Positions 8,608 through 18,982 of a stretch of DNA of 64,000 nt are shown piece by piece. The notes beneath the pieces were generated by a model. It had not been told where the DNA came from, made no database searches, and worked only from the letters and a program-made list of their open reading frames with translations. The number at the start of each line of letters is the position of its first letter. Position 1 is the stretch's first letter. The stretch comes from Tessaracoccus massiliensis (GTDB lineage: Bacteria > Actinomycetota > Actinomycetes > Propionibacteriales > Propionibacteriaceae): positions 400,505 through 464,504 of the forward strand of contig NZ_LN623541.1 in the NCBI RefSeq assembly GCF_000826065.2. Reading direction: 5' to 3'. The position numbers were made by a program, and so were the translations under genes.

Positions 8608-9129
8608 ATGGCGACTTGGAAGGACGGCGCGGCCTACGCGCCCGTGGAGCGGCCCGACGGGTTCGCGACCCCGGTTGCGGACCCGCTTCCGGCCGGCGCC
8701 CCCTACCAGCCGGGGACGCCGGGCCCCATGACGCACCCCTCGGGATTCGCTCCCCTCCCACCTCTTCCCCCACCGCAGGGAGCCCCGGTTCTCCCGGGAT
8801 ACCCGTCGCGTGGGCTCGCACCCCGGCCGAAGCCCCCGGCCACGGACGCCCAGCGTGGCATCGCCCGCGTGGCGGGGGCGCTGTGTTTCGTTGGATTCCT
8901 CATCACCGGCACGGCTCCGTTCATGCTGGTGGCTTCCGGCGCGCTGGGCCTGGCCACCAAACGGCTGGCAAAGACGGTGGGCTGGGTAGCCCTCAGCGTC
9001 GGCGGAGCGGGCCTGCTGCTGCAACTCCTGCTCGAGCGTTGGCAGTACGCGCCGTTCTCGTTCGTCTGGACCATGACGGCGCTGGGCTGTGCGATCGCCT
9101 TCATGATCTCCGCCTCCCGCAGCACCTGA
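8608..9129 (+). CDS. Small Pro-rich membrane protein of unknown function
   Basis: A 173-residue protein. The first about 80 residues are Pro/Gly/Ala-rich and disordered (PVADPLPAGAPYQPGTPG, PLPPLPPPQGAPVLPG). Three hydrophobic segments follow: about 92-110, 112-135 and 142-165. I chose ATG 8608 rather than the upstream GTG because it starts the normal low-complexity cytoplasmic tail. I do not recognise a family; actinobacteria have many such Pro-rich, DUF4190-like membrane proteins. Confidence 0.65.
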   Translation: MATWKDGAAYAPVERPDGFATPVADPLPAGAPYQPGTPGPMTHPSGFAPLPPLPPPQGAPVLPGYPSRGLAPRPKPPATDAQRGIARVAGALCFVGFLITGTAPFMLVASGALGLATKRLAKTVGWVALSVGGAGLLLQLLLERWQYAPFSFVWTMTALGCAIAFMISASRST

Positions 9130-9217
9130 CATCGCCGGATCGGCCCGTGGGCGGCGACAGTGCGCCGCAGGACACCGGCGCGTTCGACGACCGGTGAAGA
9201 CCGCGCCGCCGGAGAAG

Positions 9218-9727
9218 CTAGCGGTTGAAGCGAACGGTTGATTCCTCGACGTCACCCAGGTCGAGCGGGTCGCCGTCGTGGGCGGCCAACAGCGCCAGCT
9301 CGGCCGGCCAGACATCGGGCGGCAGGTCGTCGAGCGGGAGCCACCGGGTCTCCAGCCTCCGCCGCGACTCCGCCTCGCTGAGGCCGGCAGCCACCGGCTC
9401 GAACCGGTCCGTGACCAGCCGGAAGAACGTCTCGTGCTGGATCAGCACCCGGTCCGAGTAGCCGTGCGTCACGGTGCGGGTGGCCACGGGCTCACCCAGC
9501 TCCGCAGGGTCGACGGCGAGCCCGGTCTCCTCGTACAGCTCGCGGGCCGCGGCCTCCCGCGGCGTCTCCCCCTCATCGATGCCGCCACCGGGGGTCTGCC
9601 AGAAGCGGGAACCGGGAAGGCCCGGGTCGGTGTCGCCCTGGAGGAGGACGTGCCGCGTCGGGGTCAGGACGATGACGCGGGCCCCGCGGCGCCGCTTGAT
9701 GCGGCGGTCAGTGGGCGTGGCGGACAT
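9218..9727 (-). CDS. NUDIX hydrolase
   Basis: A 169-residue pyrophosphohydrolase-type protein. The Nudix box is clear, from GGGIDEGETPREAAARELYE to the following ETGL, matching GX5EX7REUXEEXGU. The N-terminus is basic (RRIKRRRGARVIVL). The ATG at 9727 lies 20 nt inside the end of cutC, so the two are translationally linked. The substrate is unknown; a nucleoside-diphosphate derivative is the generic expectation. Confidence 0.88.
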   Translation of the reverse strand: MSATPTDRRIKRRRGARVIVLTPTRHVLLQGDTDPGLPGSRFWQTPGGGIDEGETPREAAARELYEETGLAVDPAELGEPVATRTVTHGYSDRVLIQHETFFRLVTDRFEPVAAGLSEAESRRRLETRWLPLDDLPPDVWPAELALLAAHDGDPLDLGDVEESTVRFNR

Positions 9728-10415
9728 GCGCGGCCTCGGTGTCGATGAGGTCGCGCCAACTGGCCACCAGCTCAGAGTCGATGTACGCCTTCCAGGAGCC
9801 GCCCGGGCGGGCGGGCGAACCGATGTGGAAGGCACGCACCCCGGCGCGCGTCAACCACGGCACGTGCTCGGCCTGCAGGCCGCCGCCGGCCATGATCAAA
9901 GCGGCCACCCCGTCGTCGGCCTTCGCGCGGCGGATCAGGTCGTCGAGGCCCCGCTCCACGCCGCGCACCGAGCCCGCCGTCAGCACGTTGGTGAGCCCCG
10001 GGAGCGTACGCACCTCCCGCCACGCCAGATCGGTGTCGAGGCAGTGGTCGATGGCGCGGTGGAACGTCCACGGGAACGAGCCGTCGCCCACCAGTTCGCC
10101 CATCACCTCCAGGTCGACCCGGTTGAGGCCGTTGAGGTAGCCGAGCACCACGCCGTCGGCCCCGGCGTCCAGGTAGGCGGCGATCAACCCCTTCAGCCGG
10201 GCGACCTCTCCCCCGTCGGTGCCGAACCCGGCGCGCAGCCGCACCATGGGGCGGATCTCGATGGTGGTGGCGCGCCGCACCTTCTCCACGAGGAGAGGCT
10301 CCGGGGAGAGCCCGTCGTCGTCCATCGTGCCCACCAGTTCGATGCGGTCTGCACCCCCGGCCTCCGCGCGCTCGGCGTCTGCGGCGTGCAGTGCGATGAC
10401 CTCTAACAGGAACAT
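9708..10415 (-). CDS. cutC: CutC-family protein
   Basis: A TIM-barrel protein of 235 residues related to 'copper homeostasis protein CutC', whose biochemical role remains unsettled. Family patterns: LLEVIALHAADAERAEAGGADRIEL at the N-terminus, IEIRPMVRLR, GADGVVLGYL, FHRAIDHC, VLTAGS and 'ALIMAGGGLQAEHV'. The open frame continues upstream to 10967, but the conserved protein begins at the ATG at 10415. It overlaps the NUDIX gene start by 20 nt. Confidence 0.9.
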   Translation of the reverse strand: MFLLEVIALHAADAERAEAGGADRIELVGTMDDDGLSPEPLLVEKVRRATTIEIRPMVRLRAGFGTDGGEVARLKGLIAAYLDAGADGVVLGYLNGLNRVDLEVMGELVGDGSFPWTFHRAIDHCLDTDLAWREVRTLPGLTNVLTAGSVRGVERGLDDLIRRAKADDGVAALIMAGGGLQAEHVPWLTRAGVRAFHIGSPARPGGSWKAYIDSELVASWRDLIDTEAAHVRHAH

Positions 10416-10463
10416 GCACCCAGCTTGCCAGATCCTGCGCTGTGTTAGCGGTAACATAGCCTT

Positions 10464-10994
10464 GTGCCCGTACCCGTGTTGACCACGCCCAAGCCCGAAG
10501 ACGCCGAAGGCTGGTTCGATTTCCTCGTAGCTCAACAGGCGTCCACCTATGCCGGCATCGTCCCGGCAGATTTCGCGGAGCGCCAGCGCGCCTACCGCGA
10601 CGACTGGGTGCCGGCGCTCGCGGAGCGTTTCGCCGAGCTCGGCACCTCGCGGGCGCTGATCGCCAAGGTGAAGCAGCAGATCGTGGGCATCGCGTCGATC
10701 ACCGACGCCCCGGCGAACTGGGAGGAGCACTACGGGTTCGTCCCCTCCCCTGCGGCACGCCAGTTGGACAGGCTGTACGTCGCCAAGGAGTACCAGGGCA
10801 CCGGGCTGGCTGACGCGCTGTTCGCCAACGTCGACGACGGCCGCCCGATGTACCTGTGGCTGATCGACGCCAATGAGAGGGCCCGGCGGTTCTACAGACG
10901 CCGGGGCTTCACGGACCTGGACGAACAGCACTCGGCCAGCGAGAGCTGGGGCCACGTGGGGATGCATCGCATGCTCCGCTCCATGGCGAGGTAG
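10464..10994 (+). CDS. GNAT-family N-acetyltransferase
   Basis: A 176-residue acetyl-CoA-dependent acetyltransferase. The acetyl-CoA loop region reads LDRLYVAKEYQGTGLADAL (R/Q-x-x-G-x-G/A pattern), followed by LWLIDANERARRFYRRRGF, the classic GNAT C-terminal strand and Tyr. It starts with GTG. It is divergent from cutC, 48 bp away. The acceptor substrate is unknown. Confidence 0.87.
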   Translation: MPVPVLTTPKPEDAEGWFDFLVAQQASTYAGIVPADFAERQRAYRDDWVPALAERFAELGTSRALIAKVKQQIVGIASITDAPANWEEHYGFVPSPAARQLDRLYVAKEYQGTGLADALFANVDDGRPMYLWLIDANERARRFYRRRGFTDLDEQHSASESWGHVGMHRMLRSMAR

Positions 10995-11040
10995 TTGGTC
11001 CCTGAGCGTGCCCCGCGCGAAGACCCCGAAGCTGGTCTGT

Positions 11041-11219
11041 CACCTGATACACCACGGGTGTGCTCTGCCGGGGCTGGGGGAAGAAGGACGCGAGTGTTGT
11101 TGCCGGAGAGTCCGGCGCCGGGGGTGCGTGCTGGATGGTGACCGTTGCTGGGCGACAGATACCTGGGTGGAACTCGGTGCCGGAGAAACACGTGCGTACC
11201 CCGACCCCGGCCGCTCCTT
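11041..11219 (-). repeat. Dispersed intergenic repeat, family A, copy 1
   Basis: The reverse complement of this stretch aligns closely with 30652-30769 plus 30901-30965, and partly with 34803-34862 (shared core words such as AAGGAGCGGCCGGGGTC, TTCTCCGGC, CACCCAGG and ACTCGCGTCCTTCTTCCCCC). It occupies most of the 430-bp gap between the GNAT gene and the amylopullulanase. I see no gene here; the short open frames are not convincing. Confidence 0.7.
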
Positions 11220-11327
11220 CGCCTTTCGCCGGGAGATTCGGTCCCTGAGCGTGGCGCGTCCGAGGAACGAGGACCGCGACACGACGAAGGGCCCCCGCAG
11301 CTGATCTGTCACCTCCATCACAAGGAA

Positions 11328-11361
11328 CGTCCCCAGCACCTTCATTCAGGTGCTGGGGACG
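11328..11361 (-). terminator. Strong terminator after the amylopullulanase gene
   Basis: A perfect 14-bp inverted repeat with a 6-nt loop. On the minus strand it is followed by TTCCTTGT. It lies about 65 bp past the amylopullulanase stop and is well placed to end that transcript. Confidence 0.75.
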
Positions 11362-11369
11362 CCTCAGGA

Positions 11370-11422
11370 GTTTCGACACGGTCGCGGTCCTCGCAAGCTC
11401 GGACGCGACCGGCTCAACCAAC
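11370..11422 (+). repeat. Dispersed repeat, family B (GTTTCGACAC...GGCTCAACCA), copy 1
   Basis: A roughly 53-bp element bounded by GTTTCGACAC and GGCTCAACCAAC, with an imperfect internal inverted repeat. It abuts the stop codon of the amylopullulanase. Related copies are at 25862-25913, 30979-31018 and, inverted, 59361-59409, each next to a gene 3' end. Confidence 0.65.
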
Positions 11423-11424
11423 CG

Positions 11425-14400
11425 CTATCGCAGTTCGGGGCCTCCGAACATCACGATGTTGTTGAACACCCACTGGTTGCTCTGCGAGAACGCGTACCCA
11501 CCCTCAGGCTTCGCGGTGGCCTTGTAGACCGTCACGAACGCGTAGGAGCGGCAGCCGTCACGACCAGTGCGAGCAGTGTCACACTCGGTCATCCACTTGC
11601 GGGCATCGGTCGACGCAGTCCACTCACCGTCATTCGCCAAGGGATTGGCACCCCAGGCCTCACGCGTCATGAACGGCAGGTAGGTGAGGTTGTTGAACGC
11701 CCAGCCATCCTTACGGACGAACTGACCATCCTCGATCACCACGATCGTCGCCCAGATGTCTGTGCGACACCTCTCGGTCTGCGAATACGGCTCACACTCA
11801 GTGTGCCAATCCCGGCCATTGAGGTTCCGATGCAGACCAGGCATCGTGTACGGCGCGGTACGCACGTACTTCTTCACCGGCGGCGTCGTCGGGTCCTCCG
11901 TGGGATCGACCGTCGGATCAACGGTCGGCTCGACCGTGGGCTCCGGCGTCGGATCCACCACCTCCTCCTGCGGCTGCACGAGCACGACGGCGGAGCGGGC
12001 CGGCACCGTGAGGGTGCCGCTAGCGGCATCCCAGGCGGTGGTGGCCAGCACCGGGTCGGCGTCGTCGCCCTCGGTCAGGATGGGCGAGAGTTCCAGCTCA
12101 GCCCCGGCCAGTCCGTCGACCTCCTCGACGATCGCCTCAGGCGAGGCATTGATCGCCACCAGCAGGCTGTCAACCTCGGGGTCGACATCCGCGCCGACGG
12201 TGTCGTCGATGTGCATCAGGATGAGGCCGGCCGTCTGGTCTGCACCCGCGTTGGGGAAGGTGACCTTCTCCGTGATCGCATCGGCTGAACCCAGCGTCAG
12301 CAGCGGGTAGGTGGAACGCAGCTCGAGCAGCTCGAGGGCACGGGCACGCGAGGTGGCGATGTCCTGGGGGGTCGGCGTGTTGGCCGGGTTCTCCAGGTAC
12401 TGGCGCATCGCGTCCCACTGCTCCGAGTTCTTCTCCGCGGGCGGGAGACCCACGCCGAAGTTGTTGGTCTGCATGGACCAGTCGAGCGTGTTGAAGTGGT
12501 CACCGCTGTTGTAGGAGTCGCGGTCCATCGACTTCGAGCGCAGCAGGTCGGTGCCTGCGTGCCAGAACGACGGCGCCTGCCCCAGCGCGACGGTGGCCAA
12601 CGACACGGTGTTCATCCGCACGCGGGTGTCCATCGTCGAATCCGACGGCAGCTTCCACATGCCCAGGTCGAACAGTGTCTCGTTGTCGTGCGCGTCGACG
12701 TAGTTGACCGATTCGTGGGGCTCGGTGGCGTAGCCGGCTCGGGCCCCGTTGTAATCGAGCTCGCTGCCCTTCTGGACGGTGCCCGCCGAGGTCTCGAACG
12801 AGTACTCAGCCAGGTTGCCGGCCATGCCGATGCGCACCAGGTCCTGACGGTGGCGCAGGTCACGCAGCTGCTCATCGGCAGAACGCGTGGTCACCCCGTT
12901 GGGATCGGTGTAGAGACCGGTGCCGAAGCCCTGCATCTCGGACTTGTTCGAGTCGAACGGACCGCCACCATGGACGGCGTCGCGGAGCCGGTCGTTGAAC
13001 GCGCCAATGCCGGTGCCGCCCAACTGACCCTGCGTCGCCTGGTGGAAGCGGGCGTTGTCCGCCACCTCACCAAAGTTCCAACCCTCGCCGTAGAGGTACA
13101 TGTTCGCACCGTCCACGCCGTCGGCCTCGAGCGTCAGCTCGTCGAGCGCGGCGCGCACAGCCTCCATGTTGGCGCGGGAGTGGTGGCCCATGAGGTCGAA
13201 GCGGAAACCGTCGACGTGGTAGTCGCGGGCCCAGGTGACCACAGAATCCACCATGAGCTGCTCAGCCATCTCGTGTTCGGTCGCGACGTTCTCACAGCAG
13301 GTGGACGTCTCCACGGTGCCCGTGAGGCTGAGGCGGTGGTAGTAGCCCGGCACAACCTTGTCGAGCACGGACTTCTCCGCCTGCCCGGACTGGGCGGTGT
13401 GGTTGTAGACCTTGTCCAGCACCACCTGCAGGCCCATGCCGTGCAGGCCGCCCACCATCTCGCGGAACGCAGAGGTGCGCTTGCCGCCCTCCTGGTTCTC
13501 GTCCGAGGCGTAGGAGCCCTCGGGCGTGGAGTAGTGGTACGGGTCGTAGCCCCAGTTGAAGGCGTCCTGGTCAGCCACTGCGGTCACGGCCGCCTGCTGC
13601 TCCTCGGAGGCCGGGCCCGCGTCGGGGATGACCGGGTGGACCTGCTCGGAGCGGTCCTCCTCGATGGTGGCGATGTCGAAGCTGGGCAGCAGGTGCACGG
13701 TGTTCATGCCGGCATCTGCCAGTTCGGTCAGCGCCTCCACGCCGTCGGTGCCTTCGAGGGCGAACGCCTCGTAGGTGCCGCGCAGCTCCTCCGGGACGGT
13801 CTCGTCAGACACGGAGAAGTCACGGATATGGAGCTCGTAGATGGTGCGGTCAGCGAACTGCTCGATGACCGGCGCCTCGTTGGCCGTCCAGATCTCGGGC
13901 GCCCACGCGGGGTCGTCGAGATCCACCAGCACGGAGTGGGTGGAGTTGCGCGTCAGGCCCACCGAGTACGGGTCGGTCACCACGTTGTGGGTGACCTCAT
14001 CGAGGGACGGGACGAACACCTCCACGTCGAACCGGTACGCCCGGTTCTTCCAGCTGGCCTCGCCGTCGACGCTCCACAGGCCGCTGTCGTCGCGCGTCAT
14101 GGCGACTCGCGTGGGCTCGCCCGCGCCAGTGGCGTCGCCGTGCAGCAGCAGGGTGACGTTCTTGGCGGTGGGCGCCCAGAGGGTCAGCGACGGCGTGTCA
14201 CCGGTGAAGGTCACGCCCAGATCGACGGCACGTGCGGCATCGGCGCACAGGTCGTCGAGCACGCCCGGGACCTGCAGGCCGGTGAACACCTCAGCCAGGC
14301 CATCGGCGTTGCGCTGCACGACGGCGAGGTCGCCCGTGAGGGCCGCCTCGACGGCGGCGCGGTCGGCGTCGAGCTTCAGCGCGAGGAAGCCACTGAGATG

Positions 14401-17400
14401 ACCCCGGTTCTCCAACTGGTCTGCGGTCAGGCCGTCGGCATCGAGGGTGAGGTCGCCGACCTTGACGGCGCCGTCGGAGGTGACCACACCGTCGACGAGG
14501 GCGAGGCCGCCGTCGGGATCGGTCCACAGCTCCCAGGTGCGGGCGCTGCGGTCGCCGGGTGCCAGATCAGTGGGCCAGGCGATGGTCTCCGCGTCGATCC
14601 AGTGGCCCAGCAGCGAACCGGTACCGGCCAGCGGCGGATCCTCGACGGTGATCTCGAGGAGGTGGGTGTCGATGTCGTAGGTGAAGACCACCTGCGTCTG
14701 GGCGGCGGTGGTGAAGGTGTAGTTGCCACCACCGGGCGCGCCACCCGCGCCGTAGTTCTCATCCCAGGACATGCCGTGGGCTACCTTGACCTCATAGCTG
14801 CCGGCAGGCAGCGAGGTGGTGGACCACGTGTAGGTGCCGTCACCGTTGGGGAACATCAGGGTGGCCAGGCACTCGGGCTGCCAGTCGCCGGAGCATCCGA
14901 CGGCGGCCTGGTGGCTGCCGGGGAGCGTGACGATGGGGCTCTGCGCGGTGTTGAAGAACAGGTGCGTCACCGGGTTGTAGAAGAAGGTGACGTCCGTGGC
15001 CTCGTCCAGCGTGTAGGCGGCGTTGTCGCCGTTGGGCACGCTGCCCACGCCGTAGTTGACGTCCCAGTTGCCGCCGATGGCCACCTTGTACTCGTAGCTG
15101 CCCGCGGGCAGGGAGAAGGTGCCGGTGTACAGGCCACTGGTCTCGTCGAGCGTGAGGAGGGCCTCCTCGCAACCGGGGTCCCAGTCACCGGCGCAGCCCA
15201 TGGCCGCGTTGTGGCTGCCGGGGACGGTGACGGCGGTGGACCAGTCGATCTCGCCCGCCTCCGGAGCGGCGGCGCCGAGGTCGGTGCCCACGACGACGGT
15301 GGCGGAGTGCGCGACCTTGGAGCCGTCGGCGTCGGTGCTGACCGCACGGACCTCGACGAGGGTGCCCGCGGCGAGGTCGCCGAAATCGGCGAAGACGCGG
15401 GGCTGATCGGTCTCGGCGGTGCCGAGAGCCGTGTAGCTGCTGCTACCGACGGGGCGGTACGCGAACGAGGTCTCCGCCCAGCGGCCGTCTGCGACGTCTG
15501 CGGTGATCGGGGTCAGTCCGTTGACCGGGGCCGCGGACGTCACCGTGATCGCCTGGGCGTCGCCGGCATCGGTGACCGTGCCGTCGGCCTTGTACACGAC
15601 GGCGCTGAGGGCCGGGACGGTCAGGGTGAGCCCGCCGTCGCTCCCCGAGGAGACGGCCTCGGTGGCGCCGTAGAGCGGGGCGTAGCTGGCGTCGTCGGTG
15701 AGCGTGGTCAGCGACACCTCCTGCGCGGTGGTGGTGTTGTTCAGGGCGACGAGGTGCTCGATCTTCTCGGTGCGGTCGACGCGGGAGAAGGCGTAGACGC
15801 CAGCCCCGGCCTCAGAGTGGAGCTCGATCTGCGCGCCGGATTCGAGGGCGGGCGTGCTGTGCCGCAGCTCCGCCAGCGCGGAGATGTGCTGGTAGAGCGG
15901 GTAGGCGGTGTCGAAGTGCGGGCCGGCGCCGTAGGGGGTGCCGTCGATCTGAACGTTGTCGAGGTAGCTGGGCACCTGCGAGACGAACATGTTCTCGCGG
16001 GCGTCCTTGTCGTCGCCGTCGCCGACGAAGCCCTGCTCGTCGCCGTAGTAGACCACTGGCTGGCCGCGGGTGAGGAACATCAGCTCGTGGGCGAGCTCGC
16101 TGCGCTGCAGCGTGTTGTCCGCCCCGCTGAGGCGGAAGCCGATGCGGCCCATGTCGTGGTTGCCGAGGAAGGTGGGCAGCGAAGCGGCCGAGGAATCGGC
16201 GGTGGTGTAGAAATCGTCGGCGGCGAACAGCCCGGACAGGCCGCGGGTGGTGAAGCCCTTGGCAAAGTTCTCCGCGGAGGACTGGTAGGCGAAGTCGAGC
16301 ACCGAGTTCATGTCGGTGTCGCGGACATAAGGCGACAGGAGGCGCGCATCTGCGTCGTAGACCTCGCCGAACATGAAGAACTCGTCGTCGGCGTGGTTCG
16401 AGACAGCCTCGGTGAACTCCTGCCAAAACACGAAGTCGACGTGCTTGACGGTGTCGATGCGGAAGCCGTCGATGCCGAAATCAGCCCAGGCCTTGTAGAT
16501 CTCCGTCATGCCGTCGACGACTTTCTGGTTCTCGGTCATCAGGTCGTCGAGGTCGCCGAAATCCATGTAGACGGCCGGTTCGCCCTGCGGCCACGACGGG
16601 TCGAAGCCGCGGTTGTGGTAGAGCGTCGGGTCGTTGAGCCACAACGGGAACTTGGCCTCTTCCATGCCCGCCGGGATCTCCGGGTCGTACGGGAAGGAGC
16701 GCGTGTCCGGGTGCATCAGCGGCATCGCCTGGGCGCCGTCGGCGTAGTCGGACGGGTCGAACTCGTTGCCGTCGACGTCCTTGTACGGGCTGGCCGCCTT
16801 GGAGACGTAGGGCGGGTTGGTGCCCTCGAGGCCGGCGTAGTGGATCACGTCGGCGGTGTGGTTGGCGATGATGTCGAAGTAGACCTTGATGCCCTTGGCG
16901 TGCGCCTCGGCGATGAACGCCTTCAGCTCGGCGTTGGTTCCTAAGTGCGGGTCGATCTGGGTGAAGTCCGTGATCCAGTAGCCGTGGTAGCCGGCCGACG
17001 CGTCCGCGCCGGTGCCCTGCACGGGACGGTTCACGAACGACGGCGTGAGCCAGATGGCGGTGGCGCCGAGCCCGTCGATGTAGTCGAGCCGGTCGCGCAG
17101 GCCCTGCACGTCGCCGCCGTTGAAGAAGCCCTTGTCTGTCGCGTCGAAGCCGGTGACGAGGCGGTCGGTGCCGGTGCAGTCGACGGGGAGCACGCCGTCG
17201 GCGCCGACGTGGCCGGTGGCGATGCAGGCGTCGTTGGTGGGGTCGCCGTTGTCGAACCGGTCCGTCATCACGAAGTAGAAGGTGTTACCCGAGCCCGGGT
17301 CGCGGAACGGGGCGCGCACGAGCGCGTCGTCGGCCTCCGCGTACCCGCCAGGCAGGCCCGCAACGTCGAGGGAGACCTTGTTGGTGCGGTCGTCGAAGGC

Positions 17401-17754
17401 GAACTCCAGCGTGGCGTCTGCGGCGAGGCTCAGCGGGTAGTTGCCGTCGCCCATGCCGTAGGACTCGTCCCAGGTGCCGTTGATCGCGACCTTGAACTCG
17501 TAGCTGCCTGCCGGGACGGTGAACTCTCCGGTCCACACACCGTCGCCGTCGGCATCGGTGAGCGCCGTGGCGTTGCATGTGGCCTGCCAGTCCTCCGTGC
17601 AACCGAGTTCGGTCTGGAAGTCACCCACCAGGGTGACGGACTCGGTTGCGGCGGCGGCCGGCGCTGGGGGTGAGATCGCTGTGACCACTCCTGAGGTGGC
17701 CAGCAACGCTGTGATGGCGATGCCCGAGAACAATCGGGAGCGTAAACGCGACAT
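11425..17754 (-). CDS. Giant secreted amylopullulanase with two GH13 domains and a C-terminal repeat domain
   Basis: A 2109-residue secreted alpha-glucan hydrolase. Order of parts: signal peptide (1-37); X25-type module (about 38-130, [12 protein letters not shown]); GH13 amylase domain with nucleophile in GFRIDTVKH (about 434), acid in FMFGEVYD (about 465) and FLGNHDMGR (about 535); Fn3-like segment; two more X25 modules (about 840-1040). Then comes a type-I pullulanase region with N-terminal modules, the signature [22 protein letters not shown] (about 1520), [11 protein letters not shown] (about 1556) and DAHDNET (about 1688); a PT/PE/PD-rich linker; and a GRKW/FNN domain (about 1969-2109). 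All six GH13 catalytic residues appear present, so both alpha-1,4 and alpha-1,6 cleavage are expected. ATG 17754 was chosen over the adjacent TTG because AAGGAG lies 8 nt upstream. Confidence 0.93.
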   Translation of the reverse strand: MSRLRSRLFSGIAITALLATSGVVTAISPPAPAAAATESVTLVGDFQTELGCTEDWQATCNATALTDADGDGVWTGEFTVPAGSYEFKVAINGTWDESYGMGDGNYPLSLAADATLEFAFDDRTNKVSLDVAGLPGGYAEADDALVRAPFRDPGSGNTFYFVMTDRFDNGDPTNDACIATGHVGADGVLPVDCTGTDRLVTGFDATDKGFFNGGDVQGLRDRLDYIDGLGATAIWLTPSFVNRPVQGTGADASAGYHGYWITDFTQIDPHLGTNAELKAFIAEAHAKGIKVYFDIIANHTADVIHYAGLEGTNPPYVSKAASPYKDVDGNEFDPSDYADGAQAMPLMHPDTRSFPYDPEIPAGMEEAKFPLWLNDPTLYHNRGFDPSWPQGEPAVYMDFGDLDDLMTENQKVVDGMTEIYKAWADFGIDGFRIDTVKHVDFVFWQEFTEAVSNHADDEFFMFGEVYDADARLLSPYVRDTDMNSVLDFAYQSSAENFAKGFTTRGLSGLFAADDFYTTADSSAASLPTFLGNHDMGRIGFRLSGADNTLQRSELAHELMFLTRGQPVVYYGDEQGFVGDGDDKDARENMFVSQVPSYLDNVQIDGTPYGAGPHFDTAYPLYQHISALAELRHSTPALESGAQIELHSEAGAGVYAFSRVDRTEKIEHLVALNNTTTAQEVSLTTLTDDASYAPLYGATEAVSSGSDGGLTLTVPALSAVVYKADGTVTDAGDAQAITVTSAAPVNGLTPITADVADGRWAETSFAYRPVGSSSYTALGTAETDQPRVFADFGDLAAGTLVEVRAVSTDADGSKVAHSATVVVGTDLGAAAPEAGEIDWSTAVTVPGSHNAAMGCAGDWDPGCEEALLTLDETSGLYTGTFSLPAGSYEYKVAIGGNWDVNYGVGSVPNGDNAAYTLDEATDVTFFYNPVTHLFFNTAQSPIVTLPGSHQAAVGCSGDWQPECLATLMFPNGDGTYTWSTTSLPAGSYEVKVAHGMSWDENYGAGGAPGGGNYTFTTAAQTQVVFTYDIDTHLLEITVEDPPLAGTGSLLGHWIDAETIAWPTDLAPGDRSARTWELWTDPDGGLALVDGVVTSDGAVKVGDLTLDADGLTADQLENRGHLSGFLALKLDADRAAVEAALTGDLAVVQRNADGLAEVFTGLQVPGVLDDLCADAARAVDLGVTFTGDTPSLTLWAPTAKNVTLLLHGDATGAGEPTRVAMTRDDSGLWSVDGEASWKNRAYRFDVEVFVPSLDEVTHNVVTDPYSVGLTRNSTHSVLVDLDDPAWAPEIWTANEAPVIEQFADRTIYELHIRDFSVSDETVPEELRGTYEAFALEGTDGVEALTELADAGMNTVHLLPSFDIATIEEDRSEQVHPVIPDAGPASEEQQAAVTAVADQDAFNWGYDPYHYSTPEGSYASDENQEGGKRTSAFREMVGGLHGMGLQVVLDKVYNHTAQSGQAEKSVLDKVVPGYYHRLSLTGTVETSTCCENVATEHEMAEQLMVDSVVTWARDYHVDGFRFDLMGHHSRANMEAVRAALDELTLEADGVDGANMYLYGEGWNFGEVADNARFHQATQGQLGGTGIGAFNDRLRDAVHGGGPFDSNKSEMQGFGTGLYTDPNGVTTRSADEQLRDLRHRQDLVRIGMAGNLAEYSFETSAGTVQKGSELDYNGARAGYATEPHESVNYVDAHDNETLFDLGMWKLPSDSTMDTRVRMNTVSLATVALGQAPSFWHAGTDLLRSKSMDRDSYNSGDHFNTLDWSMQTNNFGVGLPPAEKNSEQWDAMRQYLENPANTPTPQDIATSRARALELLELRSTYPLLTLGSADAITEKVTFPNAGADQTAGLILMHIDDTVGADVDPEVDSLLVAINASPEAIVEEVDGLAGAELELSPILTEGDDADPVLATTAWDAASGTLTVPARSAVVLVQPQEEVVDPTPEPTVEPTVDPTVDPTEDPTTPPVKKYVRTAPYTMPGLHRNLNGRDWHTECEPYSQTERCRTDIWATIVVIEDGQFVRKDGWAFNNLTYLPFMTREAWGANPLANDGEWTASTDARKWMTECDTARTGRDGCRSYAFVTVYKATAKPEGGYAFSQSNQWVFNNIVMFGGPELR

Positions 17755-17779
17755 CAAGGTGACTCCTTCGTCATGACGA

Positions 17780-17793
17780 TTTTAACGTTCAAG
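17780..17793. promoter_or_regulatory. Candidate LacI-type operator upstream of the amylopullulanase
   Basis: CTTGAACGTTAAAA (minus strand) is a near-palindrome around AACGTT, the kind of core LacI-family sugar repressors use. It lies about 26 bp before the start codon. A second small palindrome, CGTCATGACG, is at 17769-17778. Control by maltose or glucose status is inference. Confidence 0.3.
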
Positions 17794-17878
17794 GCTCATA
17801 TCTTCTCATGCGCCGGGCCGAAGCTCAACCCCCGTACGGACATTCCTCCGACCCAGCGGCCGGACCGGGCCAGGGTCC

Positions 17879-18982
17879 CTAGACGGACATGAGGGCTTGG
17901 CGGATGGCGTCGGCCGGCAGCCGCTCCTGCTCCAATCGCAGGTCCCCGGTGCGCAGCATCGCCAAGGCGCGGTGTTCCTCAGCGGTCAGGTATCCGATCG
18001 CTCCGCGGAACGGCACGGGCTCGGTCACGGCGAGACCGCGATACGCGGTCAACGTCGCCACGTCCATCAGGACTGAGCGGACATCCGGGAGCGCGGCTCG
18101 AAGGCGGCCGAGGATCTGGAACCCGTAGGTGTCCAGGTCTCCCCAGTACAGCTGCTCCGCCGCGGCCACCCACGCCACCCTCGCCAGGGTGGGGGCGGCG
18201 AAGCCCATACCGTGGATGGCCACGGTTCCCGACAGATCGGGCAACGACAGCAACGAGACCACGTTCTCGACGATGAGCACCCGCTGCGGCCGGAGGCCAA
18301 GCCCACGCAACCCCTCCAGGTCGACGGAGAACTGCCGCACGCCGTCGGCCTCCGGCGGCAGGTGCACGGTGAAGCGCGCCCCGATCCGGCGGAGCCCAGG
18401 CAAGCTCCCGGTGATGGCGTGGGCCAACTCCCCTACCAGGGTGCGGTGCCGCTCGACCCACTTGGTGTCGACGCCGGGCACCGGCAGTTCCCGCTCCCAT
18501 CGGACCGTCTCCGGGTTCGCCTCCAACCATCCCAGCACGGCCATGAGCCGCACCAGATCCTCCTCCGGCAGAGTGGCCAGCGCCTTCACCGCCCGCGTCG
18601 CCGCCGGGTGCTGCTCCAGCACCGGCCACGCGTGGCGCAGGTGTGCCAGCGCCGCCGTCGCCCGCTCCCATGCCTCGGATTCCCCCAGGAGCCGCGCGAC
18701 GGCGGGGCCGCTGAGGTGCGCACGGCTGGGGAGGCGTTGCCTCCCGAACGACGGCAGCGTCCGCTCCACCCATTCGAGGGTGACGCCGTCCTCTCCCTCC
18801 AACTGGCGCCACTGCCCGACCGCCAACGCCACCGCATCCGGGTCCGCGGCGAGCTCTCGTTGCGTGGGCGGGTGAAGCGGCCAGGAGGGCGGCCCGGTCG
18901 ACTCCGGCATGGCCACCCACTCCCGCCAGTTTCGGGCCCACTGCCGGGCGGCCCAGGCGCGGAGGTCCGCCACCGTCCTCAC
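17879..18982 (-). CDS. jetD: Wadjet nuclease subunit JetD
   Basis: A 367-residue protein with the DUF3322 then DUF2220 layout; the C-terminal part is a topoisomerase VI-like TOPRIM nuclease. LIVENVVSLLSLP (about 236) carries the TOPRIM Glu, and YWGDLDTYGFQIL (about 281) the D-x-D metal site. JetD cuts circular DNA that the JetABC loop-extruder has captured. The GTG start at 18982 overlaps the jetC stop by 4 nt (GTGA). The open frame continues upstream to 19441, but that part is antiparallel noise inside jetC. It is the final gene of jetABCD. Confidence 0.92.
   Translation of the reverse strand: MRTVADLRAWAARQWARNWREWVAMPESTGPPSWPLHPPTQRELAADPDAVALAVGQWRQLEGEDGVTLEWVERTLPSFGRQRLPSRAHLSGPAVARLLGESEAWERATAALAHLRHAWPVLEQHPAATRAVKALATLPEEDLVRLMAVLGWLEANPETVRWERELPVPGVDTKWVERHRTLVGELAHAITGSLPGLRRIGARFTVHLPPEADGVRQFSVDLEGLRGLGLRPQRVLIVENVVSLLSLPDLSGTVAIHGMGFAAPTLARVAWVAAAEQLYWGDLDTYGFQILGRLRAALPDVRSVLMDVATLTAYRGLAVTEPVPFRGAIGYLTAEEHRALAMLRTGDLRLEQERLPADAIRQALMSV

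Noticed and set aside
10995..11424. Small genes in the gap before the amylopullulanase
   Set aside because: Several 60-140 codon frames exist, but they lie on repeat copies with no conserved frame between copies and no ribosome binding sites.
12496..16944. A 1482-codon open frame on the plus strand
   Set aside because: It is antisense to the amylopullulanase, is dominated by His/Gly/Val/Arg composition typical of GC-rich antisense frames, and has no recognisable domain; the minus-strand gene has complete catalytic motifs.
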